13,322 bases of DNA, taken from the NCBI GenBank assembly GCA_022842805.1, contig JALHOX010000074.1, forward strand, positions 1 to 13,322, in the 5' to 3' direction. Made by a program: the position numbers and the translations under genes. Of this stretch, positions 1 through 7,212 are shown piece by piece. Under the pieces are notes generated by a model. The model did not search any database. It saw only the letters and a program-made list of their open reading frames with translations, and was not told where the DNA came from. The stretch comes from Phycisphaerae bacterium (GTDB lineage Bacteria; Planctomycetota; Phycisphaerae; UBA1845; Fen-1342). Each line of letters starts with the position of its first letter. Position 1 is the first letter of the stretch.

Positions 1-116
1 CCCGCCGCAACCGCCGCCCGCGTGACACGCTCGACGTTGCCCTCCTCGTTGTAACACGGAAAGGTGATCGTCAGCGAAGGAAGCTTGCGGGGGGCGCTTT
101 CGACGAAATCGCTCAT
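1..116 (-). CDS. Glycosyltransferase family 2, N-terminal fragment (runs off left edge)
   Basis: The minus strand from an ATG at 116 encodes 38 residues before the window ends. They include TITFPCYNEEGNVERV, the classic first beta strand and nucleotide-sugar-binding start of GT-A fold family 2 glycosyltransferases (P-x-Y-N-E-E). Members transfer sugars from nucleotide donors, often to polyprenyl phosphate (DPM1/ArnC-like) or to growing surface polysaccharide. A GGAG ribosome site (124-127, read on the minus strand) sits 7 nt upstream of the ATG and supports this start. The gene lies downstream of the terminator at 226-281, so it probably has its own promoter between about 226 and 130, although no clear promoter boxes were found. 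Acceptor and subfamily cannot be told from 38 residues. Confidence 0.8.
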   Translation of the reverse strand, partial: MSDFVESAPRKLPSLTITFPCYNEEGNVERVTRAAVAA

Positions 117-225
117 CTCGGTTCTCCGTTCAAAATCCGGCGTCGCCGTAATAGAGCCGCGCATCCACGAGTTCCGTACACCCGTGCCCCGAAATCGCCT
201 CGTCCTCGGGCGGCGCGGCGCGCAT

Positions 226-281
226 AAAAAACGCCGGCCAGCGCAGGCGACCTGCCGGGAAACATCCCGCGCTGGACCGGC
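226..281 (-). terminator. Intrinsic terminator, branched stem with T6 tail
   Basis: Read on the minus strand, GCCGG(T)CCAGCGC (281-269) pairs with GCGCTGGCCGGC (244-233). This gives a 12-bp GC-rich stem with one bulged T. A G and then six Ts (231-226) follow directly. The enclosed loop has two small hairpins of its own, GGG-ATGTTT-CCC and CAGG-TCG-CCTG, so the structure may be a three-way junction. The T-run lies only on the minus-strand side, so it should stop transcription coming from the subtilase operon. Confidence 0.75.
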
Positions 282-422
282 ACGAAACGCGATCCACCCC
301 ATCGGTGTCGAGGGACGGCGCGACGTGCGATCTCTGGTCGCACGAAAGCACGTCTCACCAAATGTGGCTGGTGTAAAGGAGCGGAGAGTGGGAGGGAAAA
401 TACAACCCGATCCGCAAACAGT

Positions 423-446
423 GCGCCGCCCAGGGTCGGGCGGCGC
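423..446 (-). terminator. Hairpin just downstream of subtilase stop
   Basis: A perfect 9-bp inverted repeat, GCGCCGCCC and GGGCGGCGC, with a 6-nt loop lies 9 nt after the TAA stop of the subtilase. The sequence beyond it (ACTGTTTGCGG) has only a weak T-tract. It may be a partial terminator or a 3'-end RNA-stabilising stem, with the stronger terminator at 226-281 acting as back-up. Confidence 0.45.
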
Positions 447-455
447 CGGGCGGGC

Positions 456-2957
456 TTACTGGGTCAACAGATTCACAAACGCCCCGATATCCGCGATGTT
501 CACCTGACCATCGCTATTCACGTCGGCGTTTCGCAAGCGACAGTGCGGATAATTCTGCCGATAGATCCCGGGTTCGGTGAGCGCGCTCACAAATCCGCCG
601 ATGTCGCCGAGGCTGACGCCGCGGTCGCAGTTCATGTCGCCCACAGCAGTGCATGACAGATTGCGCAACATGGTCACGTTGTTATCGACCCGGTTCGCCG
701 TCACCACGTCGGACACGCCGTCGCCATCCAGATCGCCCACCGCGCCGGCCTCCGGCTGAACCCCGGATTCCCAATCAATCACGCCGATCGGCAGTCGGCT
801 GCCACGGCTGATCAGGGCGCTGACGTAACCGTCGACAATTTCACCATTGGCGATCAGCACATCGGGCAGGCCGTCGCACGTCACGTCGCCCGCCATGAGA
901 TATTGCACACCGCGCGATTCCGGCATTCCCCTCACCAGCGGCGGCGCCGCGAAACCACCCGCGCCGTCGTTCCAGCGCACCACCACGTTTCGGCCCGCGT
1001 TGTTGCCGACCACGAGATCATTCGCGCCATCCGCATCCAGGTCGAGCAGGACCACGCTCCGCGGCCCGCCGCCCATTGACGAATAATCGTTAGCCGCGGA
1101 ATAGTTCATGCCCACGCCGGTCGAGTGAAGCACGCTGACCGAGTCGGCTCCCCGATTCGCGGTCGCGATATCGAGGATGCCGTCGCCGTTCAGCCGCGCC
1201 AGCGCGATCGACACAGGCCGCTGCCCCACCGCCATCCACGGCTCTGCCACGAACGTCCCCGCCCCGCCATTTCGCAGCACGCGGACGGCGTCGAGGCCGT
1301 CGTCAGTCGCGATCGCCAGATCCATCGCACCATCGGCGTCGACATCGCCCGCCGCGATCGCCGACGCATCCGCGCCGACCGGCACGAACGCGGCGCTCTG
1401 AAAGAGCCCGGCTCCCGTGTTGAAGTAGATTCGAAGCGATACGTTGTCCCCGTTGAGTACAACCTCGGGCGCCTGGTCGCCGTTGATATCGACGAGCAGC
1501 AGTTGATCTGCGTTGTTCGCGGCCGATAGCTGCGGCCCCGCGCTGTAATTGCCGGCCCCGTCGCCAAGCAGAATCCGCACCAAACCGGGCGATGAGTCCA
1601 AAACTGCGAGATCCGAATCGCCGTCGCGGTCGACATCGCCGATCGCCAGCGCCGCGGGCGCATTGCTCGGCGACAGCGCGACGGGCGTCGTAAACGCCGG
1701 CGGCTCAAACACCGCGGCCTCGGCATTCAGCAACCCGCCGCCCAGCGTGCCTTCAAAGCCCGGGTTCTGTGCGTCGACATTGGTAGCGGTGCCCCGCAAG
1801 ATCGTGCGAATGTTGTCAGCGCGATATTGCGCCGCCGCCCACTCCGGATGGCGCGCGATGATCCGCGCGGCGACGCCCGAAACCATCGGCGCCGCGAAAC
1901 TCGTGCCGCTCCAAGCCGCGTAATTGCCCGCCGGCAATCCGCCATAAATCGCCACGCCGGGCGCGGCGATATCGACCTCGGGGTGATAGTTGCTGAACGC
2001 CGCCCGCTGCAAGCCGTCGAGCGCCGCGACGCCGAAAGCATCGGGGTCGGTCGCCGGATATTCCTGCGGCGAGAGGCGATTCATGTTTCCCGCCGCCGCG
2101 ATCACCACCGCGCCGCGCAGCCGGGCCGCGTCCACCGCGTCTTCCAAAATTACACTGTTGTAGGTCGACCCGGCGCTGATGTTGATCACGCTCGCCCCGC
2201 GCTCGACCGCCTCGAAGATCGCCTGCGCCAACACAAAGTTGTCGCCGTTGCCCTCACTGTTGAAGGCGCGGATCGGCAGCAGTGCCGCCCCGCCCGAGAC
2301 CTCCGCGATCAACGTCGCGACATGCGTGCCATGGCCGAGCATCTCATCGATCAGCCCGTCGCCATCCAGGTCTTCGCCGGCTGCGATCTCGGCCACATTG
2401 CTGGTGTTATCCAGCAGGTTGAGGCCCGGCAGCGCCGTCCCGCCGATCTCCGGATGGTTGACGGCCAGCCCCGTATCCACGACCGCCACCGTCGCCGTCG
2501 CGCCCCCGGGCTGGCCAAACTGTGCGCCAATCAGGTCGATTTCGCCGAAGGCGGGTTGATCTCGAAACCACGTCGGAACATTCACTTCGGTGAAGTAGAA
2601 GCTCCGCGCGCTGCCTTCCGGCGCGTCGCCGAAATAGTTCGGCTCGGCCCACCGCGTCCGCGGGTCGGCGGCAAGTTGAAGGGCGACGGTCTCTTCGGTC
2701 TCGCCCGGCGGGATCGTCGCGATGTCCAGCAGATAGATTCCAAATGCGGGGATCTCTCGTCCCGCGATCGTCGACAAACCCAGCGCGGGGTAGCTGGCGA
2801 CGAAGTCCGCGATGCCCTGCCCAGCAGCGAGCCGGACGATGACCTGATCGGCGATGATCGGATCGATCACGCTCCCGGCGCGTGTCGGGGTCAGCCCGAG
2901 CGCCGAAGAGGCCAGCGCCAGGATGGTCCACTGCCACCGCGAATACATCGTCTTCAT
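456..2957 (-). CDS. Secreted S8 subtilase with VCBS/FG-GAP repeats and dockerin-like tail
   Basis: Predicted exported serine endopeptidase of 833 residues. Residue numbers below count from an in-frame GTG four codons upstream (2969). The ATG at 2957 is preferred because an AGGTGG ribosome site lies 8 nt before it and because it gives a clean signal peptide (MKTMYSRW, hydrophobic core, then a likely cleavage near TRAG). A propeptide-like segment covers about 35-125. The peptidase domain has D165 (VVDTG), H213 (GHGTHV), oxyanion N295 (AAGN) and S357 (GTSFAAP), so the triad is intact. From about 440 to 765 there are seven D-x-D/N-x-D-G-type VCBS/FG-GAP calcium repeats, near 445, 493, 542, 592, 643, 695 and 746. 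This number suits one seven-bladed propeller. The C-terminus has two 12-residue calcium loops (D778-D789 and D816-D827) like dockerin. No cohesin is visible in the window. The start lies 4 nt past the CHAT stop, so the two genes are probably translationally coupled. Confidence 0.93.
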   Translation of the reverse strand: MKTMYSRWQWTILALASSALGLTPTRAGSVIDPIIADQVIVRLAAGQGIADFVASYPALGLSTIAGREIPAFGIYLLDIATIPPGETEETVALQLAADPRTRWAEPNYFGDAPEGSARSFYFTEVNVPTWFRDQPAFGEIDLIGAQFGQPGGATATVAVVDTGLAVNHPEIGGTALPGLNLLDNTSNVAEIAAGEDLDGDGLIDEMLGHGTHVATLIAEVSGGAALLPIRAFNSEGNGDNFVLAQAIFEAVERGASVINISAGSTYNSVILEDAVDAARLRGAVVIAAAGNMNRLSPQEYPATDPDAFGVAALDGLQRAAFSNYHPEVDIAAPGVAIYGGLPAGNYAAWSGTSFAAPMVSGVAARIIARHPEWAAAQYRADNIRTILRGTATNVDAQNPGFEGTLGGGLLNAEAAVFEPPAFTTPVALSPSNAPAALAIGDVDRDGDSDLAVLDSSPGLVRILLGDGAGNYSAGPQLSAANNADQLLLVDINGDQAPEVVLNGDNVSLRIYFNTGAGLFQSAAFVPVGADASAIAAGDVDADGAMDLAIATDDGLDAVRVLRNGGAGTFVAEPWMAVGQRPVSIALARLNGDGILDIATANRGADSVSVLHSTGVGMNYSAANDYSSMGGGPRSVVLLDLDADGANDLVVGNNAGRNVVVRWNDGAGGFAAPPLVRGMPESRGVQYLMAGDVTCDGLPDVLIANGEIVDGYVSALISRGSRLPIGVIDWESGVQPEAGAVGDLDGDGVSDVVTANRVDNNVTMLRNLSCTAVGDMNCDRGVSLGDIGGFVSALTEPGIYRQNYPHCRLRNADVNSDGQVNIADIGAFVNLLTQ

Positions 2958-2961
2958 AGCT

Positions 2962-5808
2962 TCAACCACCTATGCATACAAAAGGCGCCCAATGGGCCGG
3001 GTGCGGCCGCGATTGCAACTGCGCCAACTGCGCCTCGCGCAAAGCACGACTAAACGATCCTACCGAAGCGGCCCCCACCAACCGCGAATAAAATCCAGGC
3101 ATCAATTCCGCCGTGCTCTCGTCCTGCACGGTCCAGAGGCTCACCACCAGCGTCCGGGCGCCCGCCGCCAGAAACGCCCGCACCAGCCCCAACACCTCGT
3201 CGCCCGTCTCAATCTGCGAGCGTCCGGTATCGCATCCGCTGAGCGTGACCAATTGCGCTTTCAGCCGCAGCCGATGAATCTCGCCCGCGGTCCACCAGCG
3301 ATCGTGCAGCCGCACGCCCGACGACGCCGGCAGCTCGGCCGAAAACTGACCGTGGCAGCCCAGATGCAAAACGGCGGCGTCTCGGGCGGCCCGCGAAACA
3401 GCAGCGGTCGTCGCCGATTCGCCCAACAGGCTCCGCCCGCCCGGAAAAATCTGCCCCAGCCGCGCGGCCTCGTGCGCGATCTGCGGCGCGTTTTCGTCCG
3501 CCACCGCCACCAGAGTCACTCGATCGCCCGCCAAACCCGCCAGATCCGCCCCGCCGCCCGAAGCCAGCGTGGAATTCGGCGCATAGGAAATTTCGAATTG
3601 CTCGAGCAGGTACTTTCCGTCGTCGAACAGCGCGTGCATCGGCGCCGCATGCAGCGGTCCGTGCGGCACGATTCGCAAGCGCGTCGCACCCTGCAGCGAG
3701 TCGCGAACCGGTGCGATCAGCAGTTGAAACAACCCCGCCAACTCGCGCCGTACATCCTCGACCGCGCGCGCCGCCCGCGAACCGCCCACATCCGCTGCGC
3801 GCAACCCCTTGCGAATCTGAAACAACACCCGCTGCACCGCGCCGGCGAGTTCCGCCTCACTCACGGCGATTCGCACGGCGCGCTGCGCGCCGCGACGCAC
3901 CACAAACGCGACCATGCCCTGCGGCAACTGGTAATACATCAACAATGCCGCATCCGCAGCCAGCCCGGCCTGCACCTCCGGCAACGTCGCCGGGCGTGCC
4001 AGCAATCCGCCGCTCGCCCCGCGCGCGTCAACGCGGCGTTCGAGCCCGACAACCTCGTTTTCCAAAGCCAGCAGACGCTCGGCGATCGATCGCATCTGCG
4101 CTTCGCCGCCGCTGCCCGCAAAGCGAGAATCCGCGAGCCGGCTGTAGTGCAGATCGAGTTCGGCGCGTCGCTCCGCCAGTTCGCGACCCAGCCCGTCGGA
4201 TGCCGAAGAGTCGTTCGGTTCGTCGTCGGCCGCGCGCCGCGCCGCCTCGAGCAGGCTTCGGCTCTTGGCCCGCTCGGCCGTTTCGAAGGCCGTCGCCTCC
4301 GCCGCGGGCGTTGCCAGTTCGAGCGCCGCGCTGATCAGATCGTCATAAATCTCGACCCGCCGTCCCTGAAACGCCATGCGAAATCGGGCCGATTGCAGCG
4401 ACCCGCGCACACGTTCCACCCCATCCACCGCCTCGGAGAAATCGCGCATCGCCCCGTTCAGATCGCGATCCGCTCGCCGCAGCCGGCCGCGCGAATGCGA
4501 TATCTCTGCGTTGAGCGGCGCGATCAGCAATGGCGACGCAATCCGCGCCGCCTGGTCGACATGAAGCTGCGCGGCGGCGGAGTCACCCCGGATCTGAGCG
4601 ATGCGGCTCAGCAGCAGTTGCGTCAGCACCGTGGCCACCGGCCGATCGCCGCTAAACGCCAGCGCCGCCGACGCGGCGCTCTGCGCGCCCGCGGCGTCGT
4701 CGGCCCGCAGCGCCAGCTCGGCCGCCAGCATCAGGCTCCGGCTGCGAAGGTCTGAGTGTTCGAGCCCCACCAATGCCGCTTCGGCCGCGGCCCGCTCGCG
4801 GCGCGCGTCGTCAACGCGCCCCTTCCGCAGCAACGCCTCGGCCAGCCCCAGGCGAGACTTCGCAATCTCGACCCGGCTGCCGCTCGCCTCCAGCACCGGC
4901 AGAGCGTCGCGATAGGCGCGCACTGCGTCATCAAAAAGTCCGGACAACGCCAGCAGATCGGCCTGATCCCCCATCACCCGCGCCAACTCCGCCGGAGCAT
5001 CGTCGCGTTCGAGGTGCTGTCGGGCGCGCTCGAAGTGCTCCATGGCGCGCTGCAACCTGCCTTGGCGAGCTTCCAGTTCGGCCAAATTTCCTTCGACGAT
5101 GGCGGCGGCCCAGTACAACTCGGCCGCGGCGAACATCGGCAGCGCCGCCTCCCACGCCCGCCGCGCGTCGACATGCCGGTCGAGCAGCATCAGGGCCTTT
5201 CCGCGATTGCTCTCGATCTGCGCCAGCGCCACCGTGTCGCCGCGCAGCGCCAAGCGAGCGCGATCGAAGTGCGGCAGCGCGTCCGCGGCTCGCCCAGCGC
5301 CCAGCGCCAACACGCCCAGATTTGCATCCGCCCGCGCCGCCAGCGCCGGCTCCGCCGCCGCCAGAAACGCCGTGCGCGCACTCTCGCCGGCCTGCTCCGC
5401 TTCCGCGTAGCGCCCCAGCTCGCTGAGTGCGTGGATCGATGACATGCGCGCTCTTGCTTCCTCCAGCTTGCTCTCCGCGCTCTGCGCGAAGGCGATCGCC
5501 GCCGAAAAGGCCTCCAATGCCCGACCAAAATCTCCCGAATACGCCAGACTCTGCCCCTGCACCCGCGCCGCACGGGCGCGATCGACGGGACCGCCCAGCT
5601 CCGCCCCCAGTTGCACGACCACCGCCGCCCCGGCGATCGCGCTCGCCACCTCGGTCACCGCCAGCCGTTCCACGATCGCGCACAGCGCCGCGATCGCCTC
5701 GCTCCGCGGCGAATGCGAACACGCCAGAAACCGCGCAGCGCGCTCAGCGGGCGGCAGCGCCGCTAGCTCACGCAGCAGCGCCTCGGGGTCGACGGGGCGT
5801 TCGCTCAT
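2962..5808 (-). CDS. TPR-CHAT caspase-like protease
   Basis: A 948-residue cytosolic protein with no signal peptide or membrane span. Residues about 80-440 are Ala/Leu-rich helical repeats of TPR type, with repeated patterns such as LGRYAEAEQAGESAR and GRLQRAMEHFERARQHL. A helical linker (about 500-600) follows, and then a C-terminal CHAT domain (about 610-948), a clan CD cysteine protease related to caspases and separase. The predicted catalytic dyad is present: H819 in HLGCHG and C859 in LSGCDTG. Other CHAT landmarks are IVPHGPLHAAPMHAL (713-727), YAPNSTLA (742-749), and GLVRAFLAAGARTLVVSLW (874-892). TPR-CHAT proteins are usually sensor-triggered proteases in stress or immune modules, with the TPRs reading the trigger. 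The gene lies 58 nt after the anti-sigma-like gene and 4 nt before the subtilase. No Shine-Dalgarno is evident before the ATG at 5808, so expression may depend on reinitiation. The natural substrate is unknown. The cotranscribed anti-sigma-like protein is the obvious candidate, by inference. Confidence 0.9.
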   Translation of the reverse strand: MSERPVDPEALLRELAALPPAERAARFLACSHSPRSEAIAALCAIVERLAVTEVASAIAGAAVVVQLGAELGGPVDRARAARVQGQSLAYSGDFGRALEAFSAAIAFAQSAESKLEEARARMSSIHALSELGRYAEAEQAGESARTAFLAAAEPALAARADANLGVLALGAGRAADALPHFDRARLALRGDTVALAQIESNRGKALMLLDRHVDARRAWEAALPMFAAAELYWAAAIVEGNLAELEARQGRLQRAMEHFERARQHLERDDAPAELARVMGDQADLLALSGLFDDAVRAYRDALPVLEASGSRVEIAKSRLGLAEALLRKGRVDDARRERAAAEAALVGLEHSDLRSRSLMLAAELALRADDAAGAQSAASAALAFSGDRPVATVLTQLLLSRIAQIRGDSAAAQLHVDQAARIASPLLIAPLNAEISHSRGRLRRADRDLNGAMRDFSEAVDGVERVRGSLQSARFRMAFQGRRVEIYDDLISAALELATPAAEATAFETAERAKSRSLLEAARRAADDEPNDSSASDGLGRELAERRAELDLHYSRLADSRFAGSGGEAQMRSIAERLLALENEVVGLERRVDARGASGGLLARPATLPEVQAGLAADAALLMYYQLPQGMVAFVVRRGAQRAVRIAVSEAELAGAVQRVLFQIRKGLRAADVGGSRAARAVEDVRRELAGLFQLLIAPVRDSLQGATRLRIVPHGPLHAAPMHALFDDGKYLLEQFEISYAPNSTLASGGGADLAGLAGDRVTLVAVADENAPQIAHEAARLGQIFPGGRSLLGESATTAAVSRAARDAAVLHLGCHGQFSAELPASSGVRLHDRWWTAGEIHRLRLKAQLVTLSGCDTGRSQIETGDEVLGLVRAFLAAGARTLVVSLWTVQDESTAELMPGFYSRLVGAASVGSFSRALREAQLAQLQSRPHPAHWAPFVCIGG
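2966..2971 (-). promoter_or_regulatory. Ribosome site for subtilase inside the CHAT gene end
   Basis: AGGTGG on the minus strand overlaps the last codons (I-G-G) of the TPR-CHAT gene and lies 8 nt before the subtilase ATG at 2957. It decides between that ATG and the upstream GTG at 2969, which lies inside the ribosome site itself. Confidence 0.65.
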
Positions 5809-5866
5809 GTCAATGTCGAGCGGCGTCCGCTGATTCAGCGCACCACGCCGTCAGGCGTCTCGCCGC

Positions 5867-6484
5867 TCATAGCTCCAGGTTGGGAACAACCACCAGCCGG
5901 TCGTCGACGCCGATCAAAAGGTCAAAGGTTCCGCCGCTCACGTCGAGCTTGAACATCCCGACATCGTCGGGAGTGGCCGACGCGACCAGTTCGAGTGTGC
6001 CGGGCTTGCTCAGCCCGACCGAATCGGGGCGGAAGCGCTCGACGCCGGAGATCTGCCCCATCAAATTTCGTTTGCCGCTGCTCGTCGTGCTCTCGACATC
6101 CAGATCGATCTCGATGTCGTCGACCTCAAAAGCCAGTTGATAGCGGTCGCCCTGCCCGCGGAAGCCCGCCAGCGCCACCTGAGGGCGGCTGTCATAGATC
6201 AGCGTCGCCAGCGCCCGCTGCAAACCCTGCATCCAGGCTGCGACCGTGTTGACCACCTTGGGTGGATTCTCGCGATAAAGCTGCTTCGCCGCCGCCAGCG
6301 CCTTCGCAGGCGGAGCGACCGTGTCGTCGGTCCGCAGGCTGTGCGACACTTCGCGGAAGCGGCTCACCGTCGCGGCGGCGGCCGGATTCGCGTTCAGATA
6401 CGCCTCGACCAAGCCCGCTTCCATGGGCGACAACTTCCCGGCGGCGTACGCGATGAGTCGTTCGTATGGAACGCTGCTGCTCAT
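5867..6484 (-). CDS. Putative cytosolic anti-sigma-like protein, cysteine-free
   Basis: A 205-residue protein between an ECF sigma gene and TPR-CHAT. The ATG at 6484 is chosen over an upstream in-frame ATG (6568) because AGGGAG lies 9 nt before it and the upstream 28 residues look non-coding. Residues 5-50 (YERLIAYAAGKLSPMEAGLVEAYL and on) match the helical start of zf-HC2-type anti-sigma factors, in which the protein binds and holds its sigma partner. There is no cysteine in the whole protein, so no zinc site, and there is no membrane span. After a helical middle comes a segment at 93-110 (ATLIYDSRPQVALAGFRG). As I recall, this resembles proteins found beside ECF sigma/CHAT genes in other phyla. 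The C-terminal part (about 113-205) is rich in beta strands (IEIDLDVES, LMGQISGVE, GTFDLLIG) and may be an Ig-like or carrier-type sandwich. The anti-sigma role is inferred from context and the N-terminal resemblance. Confidence 0.65.
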   Translation of the reverse strand: MSSSVPYERLIAYAAGKLSPMEAGLVEAYLNANPAAAATVSRFREVSHSLRTDDTVAPPAKALAAAKQLYRENPPKVVNTVAAWMQGLQRALATLIYDSRPQVALAGFRGQGDRYQLAFEVDDIEIDLDVESTTSSGKRNLMGQISGVERFRPDSVGLSKPGTLELVASATPDDVGMFKLDVSGGTFDLLIGVDDRLVVVPNLEL

Positions 6485-6493
6485 GCCCGAGTT

Positions 6494-6499
6494 CTCCCT
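6494..6499 (-). promoter_or_regulatory. Ribosome site deciding the anti-sigma-like start
   Basis: AGGGAG on the minus strand, 9 nt before the ATG at 6484. The alternative in-frame ATG at 6568 has no comparable site. Confidence 0.6.
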
Positions 6500-6612
6500 G
6501 TTACCGCCTAGCTGAGTCGCAAATGTAGCCCTAAATACATCAGGTATGAAAATTCGCGGGGGCTTCACCCCAACGGGGCGTCATCCTGGTGCCAAGGCAC
6601 AGACGACACCAA

Positions 6613-7152
6613 TCAAATGTCCGATAAAAGTCGCTCTAACTTCTTGAAACACCGCGCCCGCGTCGGCCCCACGCTCCCCACCGGCATCCCCAGCTCCGCC
6701 GCAATTTCTTCGTAGCTCGCCGTGGTCGTGTCGAAAAAGAACGCCCGAATCAGCCGCGCGCAGCGCTCGTCGAGCTGGTCCATCGCCTGACGCACCTGCT
6801 GCTGCCGCTCCAGCCGCACCACCTGCGTGTCGGTCGGCGTTCCGGAGTCGGCCCAGGATTCGTCCAGCGTCTGTCCGCGGCGGCGCTTGGCCTCCTTGGC
6901 CTGTCGCCACGATTCGCGATAGGTGGTGCGAATCAGCCAGGCCGAAAGCCGAGCTTCGTCGCGCAGCGATGGCAGATAGCGCAGGACGATTGACATGACC
7001 GACTGGAACACATCATCCGCGTCGCTCTCGCCCAGGCCCAGCCGCGTGGGAATCGAATACACCAGCCGGCCGTAGCGTTCGACCAAGACGTCCCACGCGC
7101 CGGCTTCTCCGGCCAGACAGGCTTGCACAAGTTCTTGATCTGAGCGATACAT
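6613..7152 (-). CDS. ECF-type RNA polymerase sigma factor
   Basis: A 179-residue sigma-70 family factor made only of regions 2 and 4, as in ECF sigmas. Region 2 covers about 7-92, with DADDVFQSVMSIVLRYL (2.2-2.3) and LSAWLIRTTYRESWRQAKEAK (2.4, -10 recognition). Region 4 covers about 118-176, with a helix-turn-helix YEEIAAELGMPVGSVGPTRARC (4.2, -35 recognition). The ATG at 7152 is preferred to an upstream GTG (7170) because AGGAAG lies 5 nt before the ATG. It is the first gene of the sigma, anti-sigma-like, CHAT, subtilase operon, with 128 nt to the next gene. ECF factors are usually autoregulated and held by a partner protein until a signal arrives. The gene just downstream is the likely partner. 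No consensus ECF promoter (GGAAC-type) was found in the 60-nt upstream gap. Confidence 0.93.
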   Translation of the reverse strand: MYRSDQELVQACLAGEAGAWDVLVERYGRLVYSIPTRLGLGESDADDVFQSVMSIVLRYLPSLRDEARLSAWLIRTTYRESWRQAKEAKRRRGQTLDESWADSGTPTDTQVVRLERQQQVRQAMDQLDERCARLIRAFFFDTTTASYEEIAAELGMPVGSVGPTRARCFKKLERLLSDI

Positions 7153-7212
7153 GCGATCTTCCTGCTGCACGCCAACCTATCCGCCCGCGAAGGCGCGCGA
7201 CGACGGTGTCAA
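7153..7212. promoter_or_regulatory. Short divergent promoter gap between sigma and transporter genes
   Basis: Only 60 nt separate the start codons of the sigma gene (minus) and the transporter (plus), so both promoters must sit here or inside the neighbouring genes. On the minus strand a TTGACA hexamer abuts the transporter start (7212-7207), but no -10 match follows at 16-18 nt. The transporter has at best a weak GGTG ribosome site. The regulatory role is inferred from the divergent layout. Confidence 0.4.
7158..7163 (-). promoter_or_regulatory. Ribosome site of the sigma gene
   Basis: AGGAAG on the minus strand, 5 nt before the ATG at 7152. It lies between that ATG and the alternative GTG at 7170, and so favours the shorter protein. 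Confidence 0.6.

Larger units (their letters stand above)
117..455. other. Non-coding gap with two minus-strand hairpins
   Basis: About 340 bases separate the subtilase stop from the glycosyltransferase start, both on the minus strand. I see no convincing gene. The open frames here are short, use GTG starts without good ribosome sites, and run across a terminator. The gap holds a 9-bp hairpin just after the subtilase stop (423-446), a T-tailed intrinsic terminator (226-281), and the ribosome site and presumed promoter of the glycosyltransferase near 120-220. Confidence 0.6.

Noticed and set aside
130..351. 73-codon open frame on the minus strand between subtilase and glycosyltransferase
   Set aside because: It starts at a GTG without a good ribosome site and runs straight through the intrinsic terminator at 226-281. 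The protein has no recognisable features.
1827..3053. Plus-strand open frame of 408 codons opposite the subtilase
   Set aside because: Antisense to the intact subtilase catalytic domain, with Arg/His-rich composition and no family features.
2854..4755. Long plus-strand open frame of 633 codons opposite the CHAT gene
   Set aside because: It is very rich in Arg, Gln and His, has no domain pattern, and is antisense to a gene with clear TPR and CHAT motifs. It is a by-product of high GC.
7207..7212. TTGACA hexamer on the minus strand upstream of the sigma gene as a -35 box
   Set aside because: No -10 match lies at 16-18 nt, and the nearest AT-rich hexamer is about 26 nt away.
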